Positions 34,045 to 42,731 of a stretch of 64,000 bases of DNA are shown piece by piece. This stretch comes from Microcosmobacter mediterraneus (GTDB lineage: Bacteria > Bacteroidota > Bacteroidia > Flavobacteriales > Flavobacteriaceae): NCBI RefSeq assembly GCF_031846265.1, contig NZ_JAVRIA010000003.1:62001-126000 (forward strand). Direction: 5' to 3'. The notes beneath the pieces were generated by a model. The model worked only from the letters and a program-made list of their open reading frames with translations, had not been told where the DNA came from and searched no databases. The position numbers and the translations under genes were made by a program. Numbering within the stretch: position 1 is the first letter of the stretch; every line of letters starts with the position of its first letter.

Positions 34045-34419
34045 TTATTTAGTTACTTTCTTTTTATTAGCAACTGTTTTACGTCTTCCTTTTCTTGTTC
34101 TAGAGTTGTTTTTAGTACGTTGACCTCTTAATGGTAAACCAGCTCTATGACGAATACCTCTGTAACAACCTATATCCATTAATCGCTTAATGTTTAGTTG
34201 TGTTTCAGAACGTAATTCACCTTCAATAGTGAACGATCCAACAGCTTCACGGATTTTTCCGATTTCATCATCTGTCCAATCTTGAACTTTTGTACTTTCA
34301 TCTACTTTTGCTACTGCTAAAATATCTTTAGCTCTACTTCTACCTATTCCATAGATATAAGTTAAAGAGATTACTCCTCTTTTTTGTTTTGGTATGTCTA
34401 CACCTGCAATTCTTGCCAT
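34045..34419 (-). CDS. rpsM: 30S ribosomal protein S13
   Basis: The product has 124 residues: MARIAGVDIPKQKRGVISLT start, the GIGRSRAKDIL helix-hairpin region, and the GCYRGIRHRAGLPLRGQRTK block with a basic tail. It is the first gene of the alpha operon segment after rpmJ. Confidence 0.97.
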   Translation of the reverse strand: MARIAGVDIPKQKRGVISLTYIYGIGRSRAKDILAVAKVDESTKVQDWTDDEIGKIREAVGSFTIEGELRSETQLNIKRLMDIGCYRGIRHRAGLPLRGQRTKNNSRTRKGRRKTVANKKKVTK

Positions 34420-34455
34420 ATTAATTTAGTGTTTAGTGTTAGTGTTTAGTTGTTA

Positions 34456-34494
34456 GAATCCTAAACCTTTCGATTTCGAACAGATTCGTCTAAC
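34456..34494 (-). repeat. 39-nt duplicated element, copy upstream of rpsM
   Basis: On the - strand this runs GTTAGACGAATC ... GGATTC, followed by TAAC. The outer parts can pair as a stem of about 9 bp with a CG bulge. It sits 37 nt before the rpsM ATG and matches the copy before rpsK at 34 of 39 positions. Confidence 0.7.
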
Positions 34495-34518
34495 TACTAA
34501 TTACTAATGACTTTTCTT

Positions 34519-34635
34519 TTATCCTTGTCTTTGTTTGAATCTAGGATTCTTTTTGTTAATTACGTAAAGTCTACCTTTTCTACGAACTAATTTGCAGTCC
34601 GCACTTCTTTTCTTTACTGATGCTCTTACTTTCAT
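34519..34635 (-). CDS. rpmJ: 50S ribosomal protein L36
   Basis: The product has 38 residues, read from ATG 34635 to TAA 34519: MKVRASVKKRSADCKLVRRK, then GRLYVINKKNPRFKQRQG. This is L36, between infA and rpsM as usual. The zinc ligands of the C+ form are mostly lost: only Cys14 remains, and the positions of Cys11, Cys27 and His33 are Ser, Asn and Phe. It is therefore the zinc-free form. Confidence 0.97.
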   Translation of the reverse strand: MKVRASVKKRSADCKLVRRKGRLYVINKKNPRFKQRQG

Positions 34636-34639
34636 CGTA

Positions 34640-34855
34640 TTAGTATCTATATGTTATACGAGCCTTTGTTAAATCATAAGGACTCATTTCTAATTTAACT
34701 TTATCTCCTGGTAATAATTTAATATAATGCATACGCATTTTACCAGATATATGCGCAGTCACAATGTGACCGTTCTCTAACTCTACACGAAACATAGCAT
34801 TAGATAATGCTTCTATAATTGTTCCATCTTGTTCTATTGCTGCTTGTTTAGCCAT
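34640..34855 (-). CDS. infA: Translation initiation factor IF-1
   Basis: The product has 71 residues of a single OB-fold (GTIIEALSNAMFRVELENGH, then ISGKMRMHYIKLLPGDKV). It binds the A site of the 30S subunit during initiation. It is placed between secY and rpmJ, with 4 nt to rpmJ. Confidence 0.97.
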   Translation of the reverse strand: MAKQAAIEQDGTIIEALSNAMFRVELENGHIVTAHISGKMRMHYIKLLPGDKVKLEMSPYDLTKARITYRY

Positions 34856-34864
34856 AGTTTAAAA

Positions 34865-36220
34865 TTAAGCGTTAGCTTTTCTGTTTTTACCAGTTTTCAT
34901 CAAACCATCATAATGTCTATTCAACAAATAAGAATTTACTTGCTGCATTGTATCGATTGCAACACCGACCATAATTAATAGAGAGGTACCACCAAAGAAT
35001 AGTGCCCAACCTTGCTGAACATTCATAATCTTAACCACAATAGCAGGAAATATAGCAACTAATGCTAAGAATAAAGATCCTGGAAATGTAATTTGAGACA
35101 TAATTTTATCTAAATACTCAGCAGTTTCTGTTCCTGGTCTAATACCTGGAATAAATCCACCGCTTCGTTTTAAATCGTCTGCCATTTTGTTTGTTGGCAC
35201 TGTAATAGCAGTATAAAAATATGTAAATACAATAATTAATAGAGCAAAAACAATATTATACCATAATCCAAAAATATCACTAAACTCTGCTTGCATCCAT
35301 TGACCAACTGTGGAGTCTTTTAGCATTGAAGAACCACCTATTAAACTTGGTACAAACATGATGGCTTGTGCAAAGATAATTGGCATTACACCAGAGGCAT
35401 TTAATTTTAATGGTAAAAACTGTCTTGATCCTCCAAATACATTTTTCTCGTAACCACCAGAAGCATTACGTCTTGCGTATTGTACTGCAATTTTTCTTAC
35501 GGCCATAACAAGCATTACAGAGGCTAAGATGATAATGAACCATATTACTAATTCTATTAATATCATCATGAAACCACCATTACCAGCACCACTTAATCTT
35601 GAAGCAGCATTCTGGATAAATGATTGTGGTAACGTAGCAATAATACCTACCATAATTAACAATGAAATACCATTACCAATACCTTTATCAGTAATCTTCT
35701 CACCTAACCACATAGCAAATATACAGCCAGTAACTAAGATAATTACAGAGGAAAAATAGAACGTAAATGTTTGCCCTAATAAGAATGCTTCACCAGGAAT
35801 ACCTAAACTGGGTAAACTTGCTAAATATCCTGGAGCTTGAAATAAACAAATCACTATAGTTAACCAACGAGTGATTTGAGTAATCTTCTTTTGCCCACTT
35901 GCACCTTCTTTCTGAAGTTTTTGTAAATAAGGAATTGCAATTCCCATTAACTGTACTACAATAGAGGCTGATATATAAGGCATAATACCTAATGCAAAAA
36001 CTGAGGCATTAGCAAATGCTCCACCTGTAAAGGCATTAAGTAATCCTAAGATACCTCCATCTGTAGTTTCTGCAAGTTTACCTAATTGAGACGCATCAAT
36101 ACCTGGTAATACTACTTGTGCACCAAAACGGTATACTAATAATAAACCAAGCGTAAGAATGATACGATCCTTAAGCTCTGTAATCTTCCAAACGTTTTTT
36201 AATGTTTCTATTAATTTCAT
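34865..36220 (-). CDS. secY: Protein translocase subunit SecY
   Basis: The product has 451 residues with ten membrane helices. It has RIILTLGLLLVYRFG at the first helix, GIMPYISASIVVQLM, the DKGIGNGISLLIMVGI cytosolic loop, and the FPGSLFLALVAIFPAI helix. It is the channel for Sec export and works with SecE and SecG (not in this window). It is the last large gene of the spc segment, following rplO. Confidence 0.97.
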   Translation of the reverse strand: MKLIETLKNVWKITELKDRIILTLGLLLVYRFGAQVVLPGIDASQLGKLAETTDGGILGLLNAFTGGAFANASVFALGIMPYISASIVVQLMGIAIPYLQKLQKEGASGQKKITQITRWLTIVICLFQAPGYLASLPSLGIPGEAFLLGQTFTFYFSSVIILVTGCIFAMWLGEKITDKGIGNGISLLIMVGIIATLPQSFIQNAASRLSGAGNGGFMMILIELVIWFIIILASVMLVMAVRKIAVQYARRNASGGYEKNVFGGSRQFLPLKLNASGVMPIIFAQAIMFVPSLIGGSSMLKDSTVGQWMQAEFSDIFGLWYNIVFALLIIVFTYFYTAITVPTNKMADDLKRSGGFIPGIRPGTETAEYLDKIMSQITFPGSLFLALVAIFPAIVVKIMNVQQGWALFFGGTSLLIMVGVAIDTMQQVNSYLLNRHYDGLMKTGKNRKANA

Positions 36221-36233
36221 TGTCTATAAAATC

Positions 36234-36686
36234 TTATAAAGTTACAGCTTCTCCTCCTGCAGCTTCGATTGCAGCTTTTGCCGAAGCAGTAAATTTATGA
36301 GCAGACACTTTTAATTTAGCTTTTAATTCTCCGCGACCTAAAATTTTAACTAGTTCGTTCTTACCAGCTAATCTTAGTTCTACCATAGTATTAAAATCTA
36401 CAGTACCCTTTATTTTTTTATCATCTACCAATTGTTGTAATGTATCAAGATTTACACCTTGGTATTCAACACGGTTAATGTTTTTAAATCCAAACTTAGG
36501 AACACGTCTTTGTAATGGCATTTGACCACCTTCAAATCCTAATTTCTTAGAATAACCTGAACGCGACTTAGCTCCTTTGTGACCACGAGTTGCGGTACCA
36601 CCTTTTCCAGAACCTTGTCCACGACCAACGCGTTTCCCTTTATTTTTCACCGAACCTTCTGCAGGTTTTAAATTACTTAAATCCAT
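36234..36686 (-). CDS. rplO: 50S ribosomal protein L15
   Basis: The product has 150 residues with the glycine-rich N-terminus KRVGRGQGSGKGGTATRGHK and the conserved FEGGQMPLQRRVPKFGF. It lies 13 nt downstream of rpmD. Confidence 0.97.
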   Translation of the reverse strand: MDLSNLKPAEGSVKNKGKRVGRGQGSGKGGTATRGHKGAKSRSGYSKKLGFEGGQMPLQRRVPKFGFKNINRVEYQGVNLDTLQQLVDDKKIKGTVDFNTMVELRLAGKNELVKILGRGELKAKLKVSAHKFTASAKAAIEAAGGEAVTL

Positions 36687-36699
36687 TGTTTAGTAAATA

Positions 36700-36882
36700 T
36701 TATTTTGTTTCTTCTACAGAAACTAAATGTGAAACTTTTCTAACCATACCAAGGATATTTGGTGTGGCATTATGCTCTACAACCTGACCAATTCTTTTTA
36801 AGCCTAAAGCTTCTAATGTAAGCTTTTGTCTTTTAGTGCGGTTGATTGCACTTTTTACTTTTGTTACTTTAATCTTTGCCAT
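36700..36882 (-). CDS. rpmD: 50S ribosomal protein L30
   Basis: The product has 60 residues: IKVTKVKSAINRTKRQKLTL, then LGLKRIGQVVEHNATPNI, the ferredoxin-like L30 fold. Standard size and place between rpsE and rplO. Confidence 0.96.
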   Translation of the reverse strand: MAKIKVTKVKSAINRTKRQKLTLEALGLKRIGQVVEHNATPNILGMVRKVSHLVSVEETK

Positions 36883-36893
36883 CTTATCCTAGA

Positions 36894-37418
36894 TTATCCG
36901 TTAAATACTTTTTCTAAAGAAATTCCTCTCTCTTTTGCAATAGTATTTGCATCTCTTAGTTGCAATAAAGCATCAAAAGTTGCTTTTACAACATTGTGAG
37001 GGTTAGAAGATCCTTGAGATTTTGATAGTACATCATGAACACCAACTGCCTCTAATACTGTTCTTACAGCACCACCAGCAATAACTCCTGTACCAGGGGC
37101 TGCAGGAATAATGTTTACTCTTGCACCACCATACTTACCTTTTTGTTCGTGTGGTAATGTTCCTTTTATAATTGGAATGCGTACAAGATTCTTCTTAGCA
37201 TCTTCTACTGCTTTAGCAATTGCTGTAGCCACGTCTTTAGATTTACCTAGTCCTTGACCTACAACACCTGCTTCATCTCCAACAACTACAATAGCTGAAA
37301 ATCCGAAAGCTCTACCACCTTTTGTTACTTTAGTAACACGCTGCACACCAACAAGACGATCTTTTAATTCTAATCCTCCTGGTTTTACTAATTGTGCATT
37401 TTTATATTTCTGATACAT
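36894..37418 (-). CDS. rpsE: 30S ribosomal protein S5
   Basis: The product has 174 residues. The double-stranded RNA-binding-like domain (LVGVQRVTKVTKGGRAFGFS) includes the ram-mutation region. The C-terminal domain (AAPGTGVIAGGAVRTVLEAVG) follows. Confidence 0.97.
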   Translation of the reverse strand: MYQKYKNAQLVKPGGLELKDRLVGVQRVTKVTKGGRAFGFSAIVVVGDEAGVVGQGLGKSKDVATAIAKAVEDAKKNLVRIPIIKGTLPHEQKGKYGGARVNIIPAAPGTGVIAGGAVRTVLEAVGVHDVLSKSQGSSNPHNVVKATFDALLQLRDANTIAKERGISLEKVFNG

Positions 37419-37424
37419 AATGTC

Positions 37425-37781
37425 TTAAAATTTTAGTCCAGCTTCTCTTGCGCCTTCAGCTAATGATTTAACTCTTCCATGATATAAATAACCACCTCTA
37501 TCAAAAGAGATTGTTTCTACTCCAGCTTTCACAGCTTTCTCTCCTACTGATTTACCTACTAATGCAGCTACTTCAGTTTTATTTCCTTTAGCAGAACTTA
37601 TGTCTTTATCTCTAGATGATGCAGCAGCAATAGTTTTTCCTGTAACGTCATCCACGATTTGAGCATAAATTTCTTTATTGCTTCTAAAAACAGATAATCT
37701 TGGTCTAGATTCAGTACCAGATACTACTTTACGTATTCTGCTTTTTATTCTTAGTCTTCTTTCGTTCTTTGTTAATGCCAT
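37425..37781 (-). CDS. rplR: 50S ribosomal protein L18
   Basis: The product has 118 residues; it binds 5S rRNA. RLSVFRSNKEIYAQIVDD and FDRGGYLYHGRVKSLAEGAR are the family blocks. It lies 6 nt before rpsE. Confidence 0.97.
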   Translation of the reverse strand: MALTKNERRLRIKSRIRKVVSGTESRPRLSVFRSNKEIYAQIVDDVTGKTIAAASSRDKDISSAKGNKTEVAALVGKSVGEKAVKAGVETISFDRGGYLYHGRVKSLAEGAREAGLKF

Positions 37782-37791
37782 AACTTAACTA

Positions 37792-38334
37792 TTAAGCTGA
37801 TTTACCTGCTTTTCTTCTTATTTGCTCACCGATAAACTTAATTCCTTTTCCTTTGTAAGGTTCTGGCTTACGGAAGCCACGGATTTTAGCAGCAACTTGT
37901 CCTACTAATTGCTTATCGTGAGATGTTAATTTAACTATTGGATTTTTTCCTTTTTCAGATATAGTCTCAACCTTTACTTCTGGAGCAATGTCTAAAACTA
38001 TGTTATGAGAAAAACCTAATGCTAAATCTAATTTTTGTCCTTGGTTAGAAGCTCTGTAACCTACACCAACTAATTCTAATTCCTTAGTCCAGCCTTTAGA
38101 TACGCCTTCTACCATATTTGCAATTAATGATCTGTAAAGACCATGCTTTGCTTTATGTTCTTTCTTTTCTGTTAGACGACTAACGGTTGCATTAGCATCT
38201 TCTACTTTAATTTCAACTCCTGAGAATTCTTGAGTTAATTCACCTAATTTACCTTTTACAGTAATTACGTTATCCTTAACATCAATTGTTACACCTTCAG
38301 GAATTGCTACTGGATTATTTCCTATTCTTGACAT
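37792..38334 (-). CDS. rplF: 50S ribosomal protein L6
   Basis: The product has 180 residues with two tandem L6 domains. The C-terminal RGFRKPEPYKGKGIKF block is the conserved rRNA-contact segment. It lies 12 nt after rpsH. Confidence 0.97.
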   Translation of the reverse strand: MSRIGNNPVAIPEGVTIDVKDNVITVKGKLGELTQEFSGVEIKVEDANATVSRLTEKKEHKAKHGLYRSLIANMVEGVSKGWTKELELVGVGYRASNQGQKLDLALGFSHNIVLDIAPEVKVETISEKGKNPIVKLTSHDKQLVGQVAAKIRGFRKPEPYKGKGIKFIGEQIRRKAGKSA

Positions 38335-38346
38335 CTTTATTCCTTT

Positions 38347-38745
38347 TTAGTAAACGTAACATAATAATTCTCCACCAACGTTTTCTCTATGCGCTTGTTT
38401 ACCTGTCATTACTCCATGAGAGGTAGAAACAATTGCAATTCCAAGACCATTAAGGATTCTTGGCATCTCGTTAGCACCAGCATACTTACGTAAACCTGGT
38501 TTACTTATTCTCTGAATCTTTTTGATTACTGATTCTTTGGTCTCTTTATTGTACTTAAGAGCTATCTTAATAGTACCTTGAGTTGATGAATCATCGAATT
38601 TGTAACTTAAGATATATCCTTGATCGAATAAAATCTTAGTTACTTCTTTTTTAAGGTTAGATGCAGGAATCTCCACTACTCTGTGGTTTGCTTTTACTGC
38701 ATTCCTAACTCTTGTTAGATAATCCGCTATTGGATCTGTATACAT
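38347..38745 (-). CDS. rpsH: 30S ribosomal protein S8
   Basis: The product has 132 residues with the MYTDPIADYLTRVRNAVKAN start and the STSHGVMTGKQAHRENVGGE C-terminal block. S8 is the autoregulator of the spc operon in E. coli. Here an unusual 119-nt leader with two hairpins precedes it. Confidence 0.97.
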   Translation of the reverse strand: MYTDPIADYLTRVRNAVKANHRVVEIPASNLKKEVTKILFDQGYILSYKFDDSSTQGTIKIALKYNKETKESVIKKIQRISKPGLRKYAGANEMPRILNGLGIAIVSTSHGVMTGKQAHRENVGGELLCYVY

Positions 38746-38764
38746 AACTATTTAGTTTGTGGTT

Positions 38765-38840
38765 TTGGTTTTCGAACCAATGCTCGAACTTCAAACCAAT
38801 TTATAATTCATATTATTTTGAGATGCGATTAATCACATCT
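38765..38840 (-). promoter_or_regulatory. Structured leader between rpsN and rpsH
   Basis: On the - strand AGATGTGATTAATCGCATCT (38840-38821) is a near-perfect 20-nt palindrome able to form a stem with one G-U pair. Closer to rpsH, TTGGTT and AACCAA (38780-38765) form a second hairpin around CGAA. Most other gaps in this part of the cluster are under 25 nt, so the insert is likely functional or a repeat remnant. Confidence 0.5.
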
Positions 38841-38864
38841 ATAATTCTTACTACGAGGTATATT

Positions 38865-39134
38865 CTACCAAGATGCCTTTTTAACACCTGGGATTAAACC
38901 TTGGTTAGCCATCTCTCTAAACGTAACACGCGAAATACCAAACTGTCTCATGTAACCTTTTGGTCTTCCTGTTAATTTACAACGATTGTGCATTCGTATT
39001 GGCGAAGCATTTTTAGGTAACTTTTGTAATGCTTCATAATCTCCAGCTTCTTTTAAAGCTTTTCGTTTAGCAGCATATTTAGCAACCGTTTTAGCTCTTT
39101 TTACCTCGCGGGCTTTCATTGATTCTTTAGCCAT
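38865..39134 (-). CDS. rpsN: 30S ribosomal protein S14
   Basis: The product has 89 residues, the long zinc-free form: there is no CxxC pair, and the C-terminal block NRCKLTGRPKGYMRQFGISR is intact. It lies 2 nt after rplE. Confidence 0.97.
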   Translation of the reverse strand: MAKESMKAREVKRAKTVAKYAAKRKALKEAGDYEALQKLPKNASPIRMHNRCKLTGRPKGYMRQFGISRVTFREMANQGLIPGVKKASW

Positions 39135-39136
39135 AT

Positions 39137-39688
39137 TTAATTCTTTTTAAAAGGTAAACCTAGTTCTGACAATAAAGATTTTGCTTCTTTGTCTGTAGCA
39201 GCCGAAGTCACAAAACTAATGTCCATACCAGATATCTTATTAATCTTATCAATATCAATCTCAGGGAAAATGATTTGCTCAGTTACACCTAAGTTGTAAT
39301 TTCCTCTACCATCAAAACCTGTTGCTTTGATACCACTGAAATCTCTAACTCGTGGTAAAGCAGAAGTTACTAAACGATCTAAAAACTCATACATTTGTTC
39401 TCCTCTTAAAGTTACTTTGGCACCAATTGGCATTCCTTTACGTAACTTAAATGATGCAACATCTTTCTTAGAAATAGTAGCTACAGCTTTTTGACCTGAT
39501 ATCTTGGATAACTCCTCGATAGCATGATCAATTAATTTTTTATCAGCAACAGCAGCACCAACTCCTTTAGAGATAACTATTTTCTCTAACTTAGGTACTT
39601 GCATTACATTTTGATATCCAAATTCTTCTGTAAGAGCAGTAACAACTCTGTCCTTGTACTCTTGTTTTAATCTTGGTGTGTAAGCCAT
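39137..39688 (-). CDS. rplE: 50S ribosomal protein L5
   Basis: The product has 183 residues; a 5S rRNA-binding protein. Conserved blocks are PKLEKIVISKGVGAAVADKK, FKLRKGMPIGAKVTLRG and GRGNYNLGVTEQIIFPEI. It overlaps nothing and lies 2 nt after rplX. Confidence 0.97.
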   Translation of the reverse strand: MAYTPRLKQEYKDRVVTALTEEFGYQNVMQVPKLEKIVISKGVGAAVADKKLIDHAIEELSKISGQKAVATISKKDVASFKLRKGMPIGAKVTLRGEQMYEFLDRLVTSALPRVRDFSGIKATGFDGRGNYNLGVTEQIIFPEIDIDKINKISGMDISFVTSAATDKEAKSLLSELGLPFKKN

Positions 39689-39690
39689 AA

Positions 39691-40002
39691 CTAAATTACT
39701 TCATTAGATTTTTTAGAAAATCTTACTTTTTTATCACCTTCCATTTTATATCCAACTCGTGTTGTCTCACCTTTTCCTGTTAATAGGGAAAGATTTGATA
39801 TGTGTATAGAGGCTTCTTTTTCTACTATACCACCTTGTGGGTTTTGTGCACTTGGTTTAGTATGTTTCTTAACCATGTTTACACCTTCCACGATGGCTCT
39901 GTTCTTATCTCTTAATACTTTAAGCACTTTACCTTCAGACCCTTTATTGTCTCCAGCTATAACTTGTACTGTATCTCCTGACTTAATTTTAAGCTTTGTC
40001 AT
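39691..40002 (-). CDS. rplX: 50S ribosomal protein L24
   Basis: The product has 103 residues with an N-terminal KOW motif (IKSGDTVQVIAGDNKGSEGK) and the KHTKPSAQNPQGGIVEKEA block. Confidence 0.97.
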   Translation of the reverse strand: MTKLKIKSGDTVQVIAGDNKGSEGKVLKVLRDKNRAIVEGVNMVKKHTKPSAQNPQGGIVEKEASIHISNLSLLTGKGETTRVGYKMEGDKKVRFSKKSNEVI

Positions 40003-40015
40003 CTTAATATCTGTA

Positions 40016-40384
40016 TTAAAGCACCTCTGGTGCTAATGATACAATTTTCATGAATTGTTTATCACGAAGTTCTCTTGCTACTGGTCCAAAAACACGAGTA
40101 CCTCTCATTTCTCCTTGCGGATTTAAAAGTACACATGCATTGTCATCGAATCTGATGTAAGATCCATCTGGACGTCTTACTTCTTTTACAGTACGAACAA
40201 CAACTGCTGTAGACACAGCACCTTTTTTTATACTTCCGTTTGGAGTAGCATCTTTGACTGATACTACTATTTTATCTCCAACTGAAGCGTAACGTCTTTT
40301 TGTTCCACCAAGTACACGGATCGTTAAAACTTCCTTTGCACCAGTGTTATCAGCTACTTTTAATCTTGATTCTTGTTGTAACAT
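40016..40384 (-). CDS. rplN: 50S ribosomal protein L14
   Basis: The product has 122 residues with MLQQESRLKVADNTGAKEVL, then GTRVFGPVARELRDKQFMKI. Standard L14, an SH3-like barrel protein at the subunit interface. Confidence 0.97.
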   Translation of the reverse strand: MLQQESRLKVADNTGAKEVLTIRVLGGTKRRYASVGDKIVVSVKDATPNGSIKKGAVSTAVVVRTVKEVRRPDGSYIRFDDNACVLLNPQGEMRGTRVFGPVARELRDKQFMKIVSLAPEVL

Positions 40385-40386
40385 AA

Positions 40387-40644
40387 TTACTTCGCTCTTT
40401 CAATTATTTCTACTAATCTCCAGCACTTAGACTTACTCATTGGTCGTGTTTCCATGATCTTTACAGTATCGCCTTCGTTGCAGTCGTTTTTCTCGTCGTG
40501 TGCTACGTACTTCTTCGTTTTTAATACGAATTTTCCATACATAGGATGTTTTACTTTTTTAACTTCAGAAACAACAATTGATTTCTGCATTTTGTTACTT
40601 GTAACAACTCCTATACGTTCTTTTCTTAAATTTCTTTTTTCCAT
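40387..40644 (-). CDS. rpsQ: 30S ribosomal protein S17
   Basis: The product has 85 residues with an OB fold: RKERIGVVTSNKMQKSIVVS and KKYVAHDEKNDCNEGD, then the ETRPMSKSKCWRLVEIIERA end. It lies 2 nt before rplN. Confidence 0.97.
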   Translation of the reverse strand: MEKRNLRKERIGVVTSNKMQKSIVVSEVKKVKHPMYGKFVLKTKKYVAHDEKNDCNEGDTVKIMETRPMSKSKCWRLVEIIERAK

Positions 40645-40657
40645 CTTTAAAGCAGAA

Positions 40658-40846
40658 TTATTGTTCTCTTTTAGTTAATTCAGTAGCCAATCTTGCTACA
40701 GTGCGTCTAACAGCACGTAACTGTATTGGATTGTCTAAAGGAGAAATTGCATGTGCCATTTTAAGGTCAGCGTAACTCTTTTTGATTTCACCAAGTTTTT
40801 CTTGTAACTCAGCTGTAGATAATTCTTTAATTTCTGTTTGCTTCAT
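40658..40846 (-). CDS. rpmC: 50S ribosomal protein L29
   Basis: The product has 62 residues of a helical hairpin: MKQTEIKELSTAELQEKLGE, then NPIQLRAVRRTVARLATEL. It is located near the tunnel exit in the ribosome; typical size. Confidence 0.96.
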   Translation of the reverse strand: MKQTEIKELSTAELQEKLGEIKKSYADLKMAHAISPLDNPIQLRAVRRTVARLATELTKREQ

Positions 40847-40857
40847 AATTCTTTCTA

Positions 40858-41277
40858 TTAAGCTTCGTAATCTCTAGCTATAATAAACTTAGTTTTTACT
40901 GGAAGTTTTTGAGCGGCTAAACGCAATGCTTCTTTGGCAACATCCATTGGCACTCCTGCTACTTCAAATAAAACTCTACCTGGTTTTACAACAGCTGCCC
41001 AATATTCTACAGCACCTTTACCTTTACCCATACGTACTTCTAAAGGCTTCTTTGTAATAGGCTTATCTGGAAAAATTTTAATCCAAAGTTGACCTTCCCT
41101 TTTCATGTAACGTGTAGCAGCAATACGTGCAGCTTCAATTTGACGCGATGTTAAGAAATTAGAGTCTAATGATTTTATACCAAACATACCATTAGAAAGT
41201 TGGTGACCTCTTCCAGAGTTACCTTTCATTCTTCCTTTCTGTTGTTTGCGAAATTTTGTTCTTTTCGGCTGTAACAT
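40858..41277 (-). CDS. rplP: 50S ribosomal protein L16
   Basis: The product has 139 residues with MLQPKRTKFRKQQKGRMKGN and the KPLEVRMGKGKGAVEYWAAV block, which includes the conserved Arg that is hydroxylated in some bacteria. Confidence 0.97.
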   Translation of the reverse strand: MLQPKRTKFRKQQKGRMKGNSGRGHQLSNGMFGIKSLDSNFLTSRQIEAARIAATRYMKREGQLWIKIFPDKPITKKPLEVRMGKGKGAVEYWAAVVKPGRVLFEVAGVPMDVAKEALRLAAQKLPVKTKFIIARDYEA

Positions 41278-41297
41278 GTTCTTTTTTCTTTAAAAAA

Positions 41298-42020
41298 TTA
41301 CTTTCTACGACGTTGGTTACCACCTTTTCTGGCTCCACCACGTCCACCTTTTCCTTGCTTCTTAGATAATCCAACAAGCGGAGAAAGTTCTCTTTTTCCG
41401 TATACTTCGCCTTTCATGATCCATACTTTAACTCCTAATCTACCATAAGTAGTATGAGATTCTACTAAAGCATAATCAATATCAGCTCTAAATGTTGATA
41501 AAGGAATACGTCCTTCTTTATAGTGCTCTGATCGTGCCATCTCGGCACCATTTAAACGACCACTAATTTGAATTTTTATTCCTTCAGCATTCATACGCAT
41601 AGCTGCTGCAATTGCCATTTTAATTGCACGTCTGTATGAAATTCGGCTTTCAATCTGACGAGCAACACTTGAAGCTACTAAATACGCATCAAGTTCAGGT
41701 CTTTTAATTTCAAAAATATTTAACTGAACTTCTTTACCTGTAATTTTCTTAAGCTCTTCTTTTAACTTGTCTACTTCTTGTCCTCCTTTACCAATAATGA
41801 TACCTGGACGAGCTGTAGTAATTGTAACGGTTACAAGTTTAAGCGTACGCTCAATAATTACTCTAGACACACTAGCTTTAGATAAACGAGCGTGGATATA
41901 CTTTCTAATCTTATCGTCTTCTGCAAGCTTATCGCCATAGTCATTACCACCATACCAATTGGATTCCCATCCTCTGATGATACCTAAACGATTTCCGATT
42001 GGATTTGTTTTTTGTCCCAT
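41298..42020 (-). CDS. rpsC: 30S ribosomal protein S3
   Basis: The product has 240 residues with a KH domain (RPGIIIGKGGQEVDKLKEEL) and a C-terminal domain with ISGRLNGAEMARSE. The tail GKGGRGGARKGGNQRRRK is glycine-rich and basic. Confidence 0.97.
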   Translation of the reverse strand: MGQKTNPIGNRLGIIRGWESNWYGGNDYGDKLAEDDKIRKYIHARLSKASVSRVIIERTLKLVTVTITTARPGIIIGKGGQEVDKLKEELKKITGKEVQLNIFEIKRPELDAYLVASSVARQIESRISYRRAIKMAIAAAMRMNAEGIKIQISGRLNGAEMARSEHYKEGRIPLSTFRADIDYALVESHTTYGRLGVKVWIMKGEVYGKRELSPLVGLSKKQGKGGRGGARKGGNQRRRK

Positions 42021-42029
42021 ATCTCTATC

Positions 42030-42437
42030 TTAGCTTTGTGTATTATTTAATGCATCTACCACTAATGTGACGTGGTTAGATCTTTTTCTAATTCTGTGTG
42101 CTCTACCTTGAGGAGCAGGACGTAAACGCTTAAGCATTGAACCTCCATCTACTCTAATTTCTTTTACAAATAAATTTGCTTCTTCAATATCAGCATCTTC
42201 GTTTTTAGCTTGCCAGTTTGCAATAGCAGACAGTAACAACTTCTCTAAACGACGTGATGCTTCTTTAGAGCTGAATCTTAAAATTTGTAATGCTTTATCA
42301 GCCTTTTCTCCTCTTACTAAATCCGCAACTAAACGCATTTTTCTTGGAGAGGTAGGACAGTTATTTAGCTTTGCGAAAGCAATTTGCTTTTTCTCAGCTT
42401 TAATAGCATCTGCCATTTGTTTTTTACGACTTCCCAT
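42030..42437 (-). CDS. rplV: 50S ribosomal protein L22
   Basis: The product has 135 residues: CPTSPRKMRLVADLVRGEKA, and the extended hairpin loop MLKRLRPAPQGRAHRIRKRS that lines the exit tunnel. The loop looks normal. Confidence 0.97.
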   Translation of the reverse strand: MGSRKKQMADAIKAEKKQIAFAKLNNCPTSPRKMRLVADLVRGEKADKALQILRFSSKEASRRLEKLLLSAIANWQAKNEDADIEEANLFVKEIRVDGGSMLKRLRPAPQGRAHRIRKRSNHVTLVVDALNNTQS

Positions 42438-42442
42438 AGCTA

Positions 42443-42721
42443 TTATTTTTTACCTTTATTTTTAGCACCTGCATGTCCACGGAATGAACGTGTTGGTGAA
42501 AATTCTCCTAATTTATGACCTACCATGTTCTCAGTAACATATACTGGAACAAATTGACGACCATTATGAACAGCTATTGTCTGACCTACAAAATCTGGTG
42601 AGATCATTGAAGCTCTAGACCATGTTTTGATTACAGTCTTTTTATTAGCTTCAACATTAGAAGCTACTTTTCTTTCTAATTTATAATGGATGTAAGGTCC
42701 TTTTTTTAATGAACGTGCCAT
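42443..42721 (-). CDS. rpsS: 30S ribosomal protein S19
   Basis: The product has 92 residues with MARSLKKGPYIHYKLERKV and KLGEFSPTRSFRGHAGAKNK. Standard length and order. Confidence 0.97.
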   Translation of the reverse strand: MARSLKKGPYIHYKLERKVASNVEANKKTVIKTWSRASMISPDFVGQTIAVHNGRQFVPVYVTENMVGHKLGEFSPTRSFRGHAGAKNKGKK

Positions 42722-42731
42722 ATTATCTCAG

